This document shows, one piece after another, positions 1 through 6,922 of a stretch of 64,000 bases of DNA. The stretch is from CAYRVX01 sp964427875 (GTDB taxonomy: Bacteria; Planctomycetota; Phycisphaerae; SM23-33): NCBI GenBank assembly GCA_964427875.1, contig CAYRVX010000006.1, positions 50,118 to 114,117 of the forward strand, given 5' to 3'. Each line of letters opens with the position of its first letter. The first letter of the stretch is position 1. Made by a program: the position numbers and the translations under genes. A model generated the notes under the pieces. That model had not been told where the DNA came from. It saw nothing but the letters and a program-made list of their open reading frames with translations, and made no database searches.

Positions 1-393
1 ATCGACGACGCCGAAGACCCGCAGATGATGGACAGGCTCATCGAGTGGCTCGGCGCCGAGGCCGTGCCCTTTGGCATGAAGGCCAAATGCTGCGGGGGGT
101 TGATGATGACCACACAGCCGGAGATCGGTCTGGAACTCACCGGGAAGATCCTGAAGAACGCCCGGGACGGGGGCGCCGATTGTGTCATAACGACTTGTCC
201 GCTCTGCCAGATCAACCTGGAGGCCTACCAGGCTGAAGTGGGCGAGGCGATGGGCGCCGACTGCGAGATTCCGGTCCTTTACTTCACGCAACTGATGGGC
301 GCGGCCTTCGGGCTCGGCTCGGAGGACCTGGCCCTGAAAGATTCCCTCACGCCGGTTGAGGCGTTGTTTGCCGAGAAGGTGCAGGTTCCATGA
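1..393 (+). CDS. hdrB: Heterodisulfide reductase subunit B (HdrB), C-terminal part
   Basis: The reading frame is already open at base 1, so the 5' end lies outside the window and about 130 residues remain. The fragment carries the second CCG-type cysteine motif of HdrB, seen as 'KCCGG' near residue 33 and 'TTCPLCQINL' near residue 68. In the family these cysteines bind the unusual [4Fe-4S] centres that reduce a disulfide or similar acceptor. The stop codon overlaps the next start as ATGA, which implies translational coupling to the HdrA-like gene. HdrC, usually next to HdrB, is not visible and may lie upstream. The natural acceptor in a non-methanogen cannot be told from sequence. Identification is secure; only the 5' end is missing. 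Confidence 0.9.
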   Translation: MDDAEDPQMMDRLIEWLGAEAVPFGMKAKCCGGLMMTTQPEIGLELTGKILKNARDGGADCVITTCPLCQINLEAYQAEVGEAMGADCEIPVLYFTQLMGAAFGLGSEDLALKDSLTPVEALFAEKVQVP

Positions 394-1694
394 ACAGCAA
401 CAACGGAAAAGAGCGGATCGGGGTCTACATCTGCCACTGCGGGACGAACATCTCCCACACGGTGGACGTCAAGGCGGTCGCCGACTACGCCCGCACGCTC
501 CCCGGCGTCGTTAAGGTGCGGGAGTACAAGTACATGTGCTCCGATCCGGGACAGGACCTGATCAAGAAGGACATCGAGGAGGACCGGCTCACTCGCGTGG
601 TGGTCTCCTCGTGCTCGCCGCTGATGCACGAGGAGACTTTCCGCGACGCGTGTGAGGACGCCGGGCTGAACCGCTTCCTCTTCCAGATGTCCAACATCCG
701 CGAGCAGTGCTCCTGGGTGCATTCGGACCGCGCAAAGGCCACCGCCAAGGCCAAGCGCCTGATCAGGGCGGCCGTCCGGCGGGTCAGTTGGCACAAGCCG
801 ATGGAGGTCCGCGAGGCACCCGTCCACCCCGACGCGCTCGTCGTCGGGGCCGGCATCGCCGGGATCGAGGCGGCCCTGAAACTCGCCGACGCCGGCAAGA
901 AGGTCTACCTCGTCGAGAAGGAGCCCTCGATCGGCGGGCACATGGCCAAGTTCGACAAGACCTTCCCCACCCTGGACTGCGCCGCCTGCATCCTCACCCC
1001 CAAGATGGTGCAGGTGGGCAAGCACCCCAACATCAAGCTGATGACCTACTCCGAGGTCGAGGAGGTCTCGGGGTACGTCGGCAACTTCAAGGTGAAGATC
1101 CGCCGGAAGGCGCGGTTCATCGACGAGGAGAAGTGCACCGGCTGCGGCGATTGCATCCAGAACTGCCTCGTCCGGAACAAGGCTTATCTCGAGCCGCCGG
1201 TCATCCCGGAGGTCCAGATCGACGAAGATAAGCGCGCCCTCGTGGACCGGATCGCCGGCAAGTATGAGGGCGACGGCGCGACGCTGGTGCCCATACTTCA
1301 GGACATCAGCGCCGAACTGAACTGGCTGCCGCCGGAAGTGCTGGGGAGGGTCTCCGAGGTAAAGGGCATACCGCTGGAGCACGTGATCCGGCTGGCGACG
1401 TTCTACAAGTCGTTCAGCCTCAAACCGAGGGGAAAGCACGTGATAAACGTGTGTCTCGGCACCGCCTGCCACGTGAGGGGCGCCCCGAGGATCGTGGACA
1501 GGCTCGAGCGGGAGCTGGGCATCAACGTCGGAGAGACTACCAGCGACATGAAGTTCACCCTGGAGACCGTTCGGTGCGTCGGCTGTTGCGGCCTGGCGCC
1601 GGTGGTCATGGTGGGCGACGAGTTCTACGGGAAACTGACTCCGGGCAAGGCGGCCAAGCTGATCGACACGCTCGCCGCAGCTGATAAAGGATGA
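390..1694 (+). CDS. HdrA N-terminal (FAD) half fused to a NuoE-type [2Fe-2S] domain
   Basis: Residues 1 to about 245 match the N-terminal part of HdrA. They include the 'YICHCGTNI' start, a 'GAGIAGIEAA' dinucleotide-binding loop near residue 150, and 'SIGGHMAKFDKTFPTLDC'. A single ferredoxin-like site 'CTGCGDCIQNC' follows near residue 249. HdrA homology then stops, and the chain continues as a NuoE/HydC thioredoxin-like domain to the end. That domain has a C-x4-C pair near 355 (CLGTAC) and a C-x3-C pair near 396 (CVGCC). A complete HdrA is about 650 residues; its missing C-terminal half is found in the gene at 6915. The likely role is flavin-based electron bifurcation linked to the NuoF-like subunit two genes downstream. 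Domain assignment is confident; function is inferred. Confidence 0.88.
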   Translation: MNSNNGKERIGVYICHCGTNISHTVDVKAVADYARTLPGVVKVREYKYMCSDPGQDLIKKDIEEDRLTRVVVSSCSPLMHEETFRDACEDAGLNRFLFQMSNIREQCSWVHSDRAKATAKAKRLIRAAVRRVSWHKPMEVREAPVHPDALVVGAGIAGIEAALKLADAGKKVYLVEKEPSIGGHMAKFDKTFPTLDCAACILTPKMVQVGKHPNIKLMTYSEVEEVSGYVGNFKVKIRRKARFIDEEKCTGCGDCIQNCLVRNKAYLEPPVIPEVQIDEDKRALVDRIAGKYEGDGATLVPILQDISAELNWLPPEVLGRVSEVKGIPLEHVIRLATFYKSFSLKPRGKHVINVCLGTACHVRGAPRIVDRLERELGINVGETTSDMKFTLETVRCVGCCGLAPVVMVGDEFYGKLTPGKAAKLIDTLAAADKG

Positions 1695-1697
1695 ACC

Positions 1698-2081
1698 ATG
1701 GCGAAGATCAAGATTGAGGACCTGGAGAACATCCGTGAGCGCATGGCGAAGACCATGTCTCTGCGTGGCGGCGAGACTCGCGCGAAGATCACCGTGCACA
1801 TGGGCACGTGCGGGATCGCCGCCGGCGCCAGGAAGGTCATGAGCGCCCTGATGAAGCTGCTGGAGCAGCGGGACGAGACGGACATCGTCGTCACGACCTC
1901 GGGCTGCGCCGGGCTTTGCAGCCGCGAACCCATGATGACGGTGGAGATCGAGGGAAAGGCGCCGGTGAAGTACGTCGACCTCGATGAGGCCAAGGCGGAG
2001 AAGATCTTCCGGGAACACGCCGTGTCCGGGACCGTGGTCGAGGAGTACGCACTCGCCGTCGGCAGCGAGCGGCGCGGATAG
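1698..2081 (+). CDS. HndB-like [2Fe-2S] ferredoxin-fold protein
   Basis: This 127-residue protein starts 3 bases after the HdrA-NuoE stop. It resembles the HndB family of NADP-reducing hydrogenases and the thioredoxin-like [2Fe-2S] proteins of Hyd clusters. The motif 'MGTCGIAAGAR' lies near residue 36 and 'SGCAGLCSREP' near residue 71. The rest is a compact alpha/beta fold with a charged helical N-terminus. Only three cysteines are seen, as in several HndB homologues, so cluster ligation may be atypical. Its place between the NuoE and NuoF modules suggests it passes electrons within the diaphorase part of the complex. No membrane segment or signal peptide is present. Confidence 0.8.
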   Translation: MAKIKIEDLENIRERMAKTMSLRGGETRAKITVHMGTCGIAAGARKVMSALMKLLEQRDETDIVVTTSGCAGLCSREPMMTVEIEGKAPVKYVDLDEAKAEKIFREHAVSGTVVEEYALAVGSERRG

Positions 2082-2108
2082 CAGCCTGGAAACCAAGGAG
2101 ACACGCCG

Positions 2109-3935
2109 GTGAAGTCATATCGAATGCACCTGATGCTCTGCGGCGGGACGGGATGCGTCTCCAACAGAGCGTTCGATGTCAGGGAAGCGCTGGAAAAAGA
2201 GCTCAAGAAGCACGACCTCCAGGATGAGATCGCCATCGTGGTGACGGGCTGCAACGGCTTCTGCGCGCAGGGGCCGGTGATGGTGGTCCAGCCCGACGGG
2301 ATCTTCTATCAACTGCTTACCGTCAAGGACGTCCCCAACCTCGTGGAGGAGCATTTCCTCAAGGGCAGGCCCGTCGAGCGGCTGATGTTCACGCCTCCCG
2401 GCGAGGAGGCGCCCATGCCCAAGATGAGCGACATCGGCTTCTTCGCGAAGCAGCGGCTGATCGCCCTGAGGAATCGCGGGCTTATAGATCCCGAGAAGAT
2501 CGAAGAGTACATCGGCCGCGGAGGCTACTCGGCGCTGGCCAAGGCCCTCACGCAGATGGAGCCCCAGGACATCGTGGAAGAGATCAAAAAGTCCGGGCTC
2601 CGCGGCAGGGGCGGCGCCGGGTTCCCCACCGGGCGAAAGTGGGAACTGTGCAGGAACGCCAAGGGCGACGTGAAGCACCTCGTCTGCAACGGCGACGAGG
2701 GCGATCCCGGCGCGTTCATGGACCGCAGCATCATCGAGTCCGATCCCCACTCGGTCCTGGAGGGGATGATCATCGGCGCGCGGGCGATCGGCGCTTCTCA
2801 CGGCCATGTCTACATAAGGAACGAGTACCCCCTTGCCCTCAAGAGACTCTCTCTGGCGATCGAGCAGGCCAGGGAGTACGGCCTGCTCGGCAAGGATATC
2901 CTGGTCGCGGGCTTCGACTTCGACATCTCGGTCCAGCGCGGGGCCGGGGCGTTCGTCTGCGGGGAAGAGACGAGCCTGCTCAGCTCGCTGCAAGGGCTGC
3001 CGCCGGAGCCTCGTGTCAGGCCGCCTTTCCCGGTGGAGTCCGGCATACGGGGCGAGCCCACCAACATCAACAACGTTGAGACCTGGGCCACCGTGGCTGA
3101 GATCATCAGCCGCGGGGCCGACTGGTTCGCCGGCATCGGGACCGAGACGAGCAAGGGAACCAAGGTGTTCAGCCTCGTCGGCAAGGTGAGAAACACGGGC
3201 CTGGTGGAGGTCCCGATGGGCATCACCGTGCGCGAGATCGTCTTCGACATCGGCGGGGGGATACCCGAAGACAAGGAGTTCAAGGCCGTCCAGACCGGCG
3301 GGCCGTCCGGCGGCTGCATCCCCGCGAGCCTGCTGGACCTGCCCATCGACTACGAGAAGCTCGCCGAGGCGGGCTCGATGATGGGCTCGGGCGGACTGAT
3401 CGTGATGGACGAGGACACCTGCATGGTTGACCTGGCCAGGTACTTCCTCGACTTCCTGAACGACGAGTCCTGCGGCAAGTGCACCGCCTGCCGCGAGGGG
3501 GTGGACGTGATGTGTGGCATCCTGACGAACATCTGCGAGGGCAACGGCAAGGAAGGCGACATCGAGCTTCTCGAGGAGCTGGGCAACGCGGTCAAGGACG
3601 GCTCTCTCTGCGGGCTCGGCGCGACGGCGCCGAACCCGGTCCTGACGACCATCCGCTACTTCCGCGACGAGTACGAGGCCCACATCAGGGACAAGAGCTG
3701 CCCGGCCGGCGTCTGCAAGGCCCTCTTCCACTACAAGATTGATGCGGAGAAATGCACCGCCTGCGGGCTCTGCAAGAAGCAGTGCCCCTACGATGCCATT
3801 GAGGGCGCGAAGGAAGTTCCTCACACGATCGACATGGAGAAATGCACCACGTGCGGTGCGTGCTATGACGCGTGCAATTTCGACGCCGTAATGAAGGTCC
3901 CGAACGGCAAGGTGAGAGTGCCGGCTCAAGTGTGA
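2109..3935 (+). CDS. NuoF/HydB-type NADH-binding flavoprotein with N- and C-terminal iron-sulfur domains
   Basis: Translation starts at GTG, placed by an upstream GGAG and by homology of the first residues. Residues 1-110 are a thioredoxin-like [2Fe-2S] domain (CGGTGC, GCNGFC). The NuoF core follows with an FMN-binding stretch 'GRGGAGFPTGRKW' near 166, the NADH-contacting 'NGDEGDPGAF' near 194, and the N3-type [4Fe-4S] motif 'SCGKCTACREG' near 453. Two ferredoxin repeats end the protein near residues 549 and 579. At 608 residues this is the layout of HydB/HndC, the NAD(P)H site of bifurcating hydrogenases. With the NuoE domain at 390-1694 it should form a soluble diaphorase that exchanges electrons with NAD(H). 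Confidence 0.92.
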   Translation: MKSYRMHLMLCGGTGCVSNRAFDVREALEKELKKHDLQDEIAIVVTGCNGFCAQGPVMVVQPDGIFYQLLTVKDVPNLVEEHFLKGRPVERLMFTPPGEEAPMPKMSDIGFFAKQRLIALRNRGLIDPEKIEEYIGRGGYSALAKALTQMEPQDIVEEIKKSGLRGRGGAGFPTGRKWELCRNAKGDVKHLVCNGDEGDPGAFMDRSIIESDPHSVLEGMIIGARAIGASHGHVYIRNEYPLALKRLSLAIEQAREYGLLGKDILVAGFDFDISVQRGAGAFVCGEETSLLSSLQGLPPEPRVRPPFPVESGIRGEPTNINNVETWATVAEIISRGADWFAGIGTETSKGTKVFSLVGKVRNTGLVEVPMGITVREIVFDIGGGIPEDKEFKAVQTGGPSGGCIPASLLDLPIDYEKLAEAGSMMGSGGLIVMDEDTCMVDLARYFLDFLNDESCGKCTACREGVDVMCGILTNICEGNGKEGDIELLEELGNAVKDGSLCGLGATAPNPVLTTIRYFRDEYEAHIRDKSCPAGVCKALFHYKIDAEKCTACGLCKKQCPYDAIEGAKEVPHTIDMEKCTTCGACYDACNFDAVMKVPNGKVRVPAQV

Positions 3936-3966
3936 AACAGGCCCCGGGAACGAGCAACAGGCGGGC

Positions 3967-4392
3967 ATGCAGATCGCAGCCGCCGCGTCCCGCGACGGGA
4001 TGTTGGCTGTGGCCGGCCGGGAGATGATCACGCCGATGACGCTTGACGAGGCCCGAGACATCCTGGAAGCGGACGTCATTGTCGGCACCGATCTGGAGAA
4101 GATCGATGTGGAAATGGGCTGTGGGGCCGACCTGATGAGCGATGTGTTGGCCTTCACGAAAACGGGCGCCCTTCTCCTGACCGGGCTGACCAACGCCCAG
4201 GCGGTTCGCACCGCCGAGATGGCGGACGTCGTCGGCATCTGCTTCGTTCGAGGAAAGAGGCCGCCTCAAGAGACGGTCGAGCTGGCCAGGCGGAGCGGCA
4301 TGCCGCTGCTGGCCACGCGACTGCCGATGTTTGAGAGCTGCGGCCGCCTCTATCGCAACGGGTTGGAAGGATGTTCTGAGAGGAACGAGTGA
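3967..4392 (+). CDS. DRTGG-domain protein (first copy)
   Basis: This 141-residue protein resembles the DRTGG domains found as small stand-alone genes inside bacterial Hyd hydrogenase clusters. Hydrophobic beta segments alternate with short helices, for example 'ADVIVGTDLEKIDVEMGCGADLMSDVL' split across the fold and 'GALLLTGLTN'. It ends with the typical 'MPLLATRLPMFESCGRLY' element. The start codon is uncertain: the ATG at 3967 has a poor ribosome site and the ATG at 4027 is an alternative that removes 20 residues. The stop overlaps the next GTG start by four bases. The biochemical role of DRTGG proteins in these operons is not established; ligand sensing or complex assembly is a guess. A second copy lies at 5335. 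Confidence 0.72.
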   Translation: MQIAAAASRDGMLAVAGREMITPMTLDEARDILEADVIVGTDLEKIDVEMGCGADLMSDVLAFTKTGALLLTGLTNAQAVRTAEMADVVGICFVRGKRPPQETVELARRSGMPLLATRLPMFESCGRLYRNGLEGCSERNE

Positions 4393-5438
4393 GCTCCACC
4401 AAGGATGTGCATGTGGGCCCGGACATAAAGACAACCAAGACCCAGGAGATGGTTTACGAGATGAAGGTCGGCGACGTGATGACCAAGGACGTCATCACGG
4501 TGCGATCCAAGGACCCTTTGGGCTCCTTGCGAGACGTGTTCCGCTCGAACCGCATCTCCGGGCTGCCCGTGCTCGATCGGGGCCGGCTGGTCGGCCTCAT
4601 CAGCCTCGAGGACTTCATCAAGTGGCTGGCCGACAGGCAGGAAGACTGTGCGATAGAAGACAAGATGACCGCAGACGTCGTGACCTTGTACGAGGATGAC
4701 CCGCTGGTGCTGGCGGTCGGCCGGTTCGAGAAGAGCGGCCTGGGGAGGTTCCCCGTCATCGACCGCGATCAGGGCAAGCTCGTGGGGATACTGACCAAGG
4801 GCGACGTCATCGAGGGGCTCCTGAAGGAGCTCGAGATCGACTATCAGGAAGAGGAGATCCACCGCTACCGGGCAAGTCACATTTTCCAGGACATTGAGGC
4901 GGACGACACGACGCTCCTGTTCCAATACGATGTCAAGGGACAGGATTTCAGACAGGCCGGCTCCGGCGCCAGCCGCCTCAAACGGACGCTGAAGCACCTG
5001 GGCATACGCCCCGACGTCGTGCGGCGGATAGCGATCGCCAGCTATGAGGCGGAAATGAACCTGGTCATCTTCACGGAGGGCGGACAGATGCGTGCCAGGG
5101 TCCGGCCGGCCAGGGTGTTCATCGAGATTGAGGACTCCGGGCCGGGCATACCTGACATCGAGAAGGCGATGGAGCCGGGCTACTCCACGGCCCCGGACTC
5201 GGTCAGGGAGCTGGGCTTCGGCGCGGGGATGGGCCTGGTCAACATCAAGAAGAGCGCCGATGTGTTCCACATTGATTCGAAACCAGGCAAGGGAACGATT
5301 CTGAAGGCCTCTTTCTTCACCAACGAGAAGAACCATGAAACTCAGTCGTCTGGTGAGCGAGCTCGGTCTGGAAGTAAGGTCAGCCCGGAGAAGCCTCGAA
5401 AACGAGGTGACCGGAGGCCACGCCAGCGATCTGCTTAG
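4389..5438 (+). CDS. CBS-pair protein with an anti-sigma/RsbW-like ATPase domain
   Basis: Translation starts at GTG, four bases into the previous stop, with GAGG spaced six bases upstream. Two CBS repeats occupy about residues 25-150 ('VGDVMTKDVITV', 'IEDKMTADVVTL') and would bind an adenosyl nucleotide. A GHKL ATPase domain follows, with 'EDSGPGI' near 248 and a glycine-rich lid 'GFGAGMGLVNI' near 280. No phospho-accepting histidine domain is visible, so it resembles anti-sigma or serine kinases rather than a sensor kinase. About 35 residues at the C-terminus are Arg/Ser-rich and overlap the next gene by 104 bases. This tail may be unconserved read-through. The gene probably senses energy charge and regulates the hydrogenase operon or enzyme, which is inference. 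Confidence 0.75.
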   Translation: MSSTKDVHVGPDIKTTKTQEMVYEMKVGDVMTKDVITVRSKDPLGSLRDVFRSNRISGLPVLDRGRLVGLISLEDFIKWLADRQEDCAIEDKMTADVVTLYEDDPLVLAVGRFEKSGLGRFPVIDRDQGKLVGILTKGDVIEGLLKELEIDYQEEEIHRYRASHIFQDIEADDTTLLFQYDVKGQDFRQAGSGASRLKRTLKHLGIRPDVVRRIAIASYEAEMNLVIFTEGGQMRARVRPARVFIEIEDSGPGIPDIEKAMEPGYSTAPDSVRELGFGAGMGLVNIKKSADVFHIDSKPGKGTILKASFFTNEKNHETQSSGERARSGSKVSPEKPRKRGDRRPRQRSA

Positions 5439-5709
5439 CGACGTCATCGGCAACAGCCGGGAAGGTGATATCTGGATTACACTGCAAGTTCACGTGAACG
5501 TCGTGGCCGTGGCAAGCATGAAGGAGCTTTCCGGGATCATACTCGTCAATGGAAGAGAGCCGGACGGCGACACCATCGAGAAGGCAGAGGCCGAAGGCAT
5601 ACCGGTCATGGTGAGCGGGCTGCCCGCGTTTGAGCTCGTCGGGCGTCTTTACGGCCTCGGGCTCCGGGGCGTGAGCGCCGAAGGCGCAGCCGGGCCGGCC
5701 GGCGCGTGA
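5335..5709 (+). CDS. DRTGG-domain protein (second copy)
   Basis: This 124-residue protein is related to the DRTGG-like gene at 3967. It shares the terminal pattern 'IPVMVSGLPAFELVGRLYGLG' with 'MPLLATRLPMFESCGRLYRNG' of the first copy. It starts inside the 3' end of the CBS-ATPase gene, in another frame, behind a GAGAAG ribosome site. The central stretch 'ISLQVHVNVVAVA'-like strand and 'GIILVNGREPDG' are typical of the fold. Two DRTGG proteins bracketing an ATPase gene is a pattern also known from Hyd-type clusters. They may act together, but no direct function can be read. No cysteines are positioned to bind a cluster. Confidence 0.7.
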   Translation: MKLSRLVSELGLEVRSARRSLENEVTGGHASDLLSDVIGNSREGDIWITLQVHVNVVAVASMKELSGIILVNGREPDGDTIEKAEAEGIPVMVSGLPAFELVGRLYGLGLRGVSAEGAAGPAGA

Positions 5710-5731
5710 TGCAGGAGAAGTTTCGGCGGAC

Positions 5732-6922
5732 ATGAAAGAGCTGAGAGCGGACTTGCACGTACATACGTGCCTTTCGCCGTGTGCAGAGGCCGAGATGGTG
5801 CCCTCGGCGATCGTGAGGCAGGCAAGGGCCGCAGGCTTGGATATGATCGGGATATGTGACCACAATTCGGCTGAGAACGTCGCCGCCGTGGCGAGGGCCG
5901 GCGAGAGAGAGTCGATCTCCGTCCTGCCGGGGATCGAGATCACCTCTCGCGAAGAGGTGCATATCGTCGGCCTGTTCCCCACAGAGACCGAGGCCCTGCG
6001 CGTTCAGGCGGTGGTGGACCGGCGCCTGCCTGGAGAGAACGACGAGGAGGCGTTCGGCCCGCAGACGATCGTTGATGAATGGGACCGACAGACCGGCAGG
6101 AGCACGAAGCTGCTGATAGGGGCCACCGACCTGGCCGTCGAGGAGGTCGTGGAGGCCATTCACGATTGCGGCGGCCTGGCCGTCGCGGCCCACGTCGACC
6201 GCGAGAGGTTCAGTATCGTCGGCCAGTTGGGCTTCATCCCGAAGGGGCTGAAGCTGGATGCGGTCGAGGTGTCGGCCGGAGCGTCGGCCAGAACGTGCTA
6301 CGAGTTTCCCGTGATCACGTCCTCGGACGCCCACCGCCTTACGGACATCGGCCGGGGCTCAACCTTGTTCCTCGCCGAAGAGGCGAGCATCGGCGAGATC
6401 CGCAAGGCCCTGCGCGAGGAGGACGGCCGAAGGGTAGCCACCAATATGCAAGACCTCTCGCTGCACATCCTGGACATCGTGGAGAACTCCATCGCGGCGT
6501 CGGCGACCCGCGTCAAGATCGTGATCGAGGAGGACTCGCGAAGCGACCTGTTGTCGCTGGAGATCCAGGACAACGGCCGGGGCATGGACGCCAAGGCACG
6601 GGAGAAGGCCCTCGACCCGTTCTTCACCACGAGGACGACGCGGAAGGTCGGCCTTGGCCTTCCCCTGCTGGCCCAGGCCGCACGGGACACCGGCGGGGAC
6701 CTCGAGCTGACTTCCGAACCAGGCCGGGGCACCACGATCAGGGCGGTCTTTCAGCTCAGCCACCCCGACTGCAAGCCACTGGGGGACATCACCGAAACAC
6801 TGCGGACAATCCTGTGCGGTCAACCGGAACTGGACCTGGAGTTCGCATACAGGAAAGACTCGAAACTGATAGCCGCCCTTGGCGGCAACCAGTCGGCCAA
6901 CGAGGAGTCAGAGAATGGTTAG
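5732..6922 (+). CDS. PHP-domain phosphoesterase fused to a GHKL ATPase
   Basis: Residues 1 to about 235 form a PHP domain with metal-binding motifs 'DLHVHTCLSPCAE', 'CDHNS', 'PGIEITSREEVHI', 'AAHVDR' and 'SSDAHRLTDIG'. Residues from about 239 form a histidine-kinase-type ATP-binding domain with N box 'DIVENSIAASA', G1 box 'DNGRGMD', 'FFTTRTTRKVGLGLPL' and a final 'PGRGTT'. There is no dimerisation or phospho-accepting histidine segment. An in-frame ATG at 6446 marks where a stand-alone ATPase would begin, so the fusion may have arisen by loss of a stop codon. In Hyd clusters these two proteins usually appear as separate neighbours. The 3' end overlaps the next gene by eight bases. The substrate is unknown. 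Confidence 0.85.
   Translation: MKELRADLHVHTCLSPCAEAEMVPSAIVRQARAAGLDMIGICDHNSAENVAAVARAGERESISVLPGIEITSREEVHIVGLFPTETEALRVQAVVDRRLPGENDEEAFGPQTIVDEWDRQTGRSTKLLIGATDLAVEEVVEAIHDCGGLAVAAHVDRERFSIVGQLGFIPKGLKLDAVEVSAGASARTCYEFPVITSSDAHRLTDIGRGSTLFLAEEASIGEIRKALREEDGRRVATNMQDLSLHILDIVENSIAASATRVKIVIEEDSRSDLLSLEIQDNGRGMDAKAREKALDPFFTTRTTRKVGLGLPLLAQAARDTGGDLELTSEPGRGTTIRAVFQLSHPDCKPLGDITETLRTILCGQPELDLEFAYRKDSKLIAALGGNQSANEESENG

Noticed and set aside
279..2096. Long minus-strand open frame opposite the HdrA-NuoE and HndB-like genes
   Set aside because: Recognised iron-sulfur motifs lie on the plus strand in the operon direction; this frame is a GC-driven shadow.
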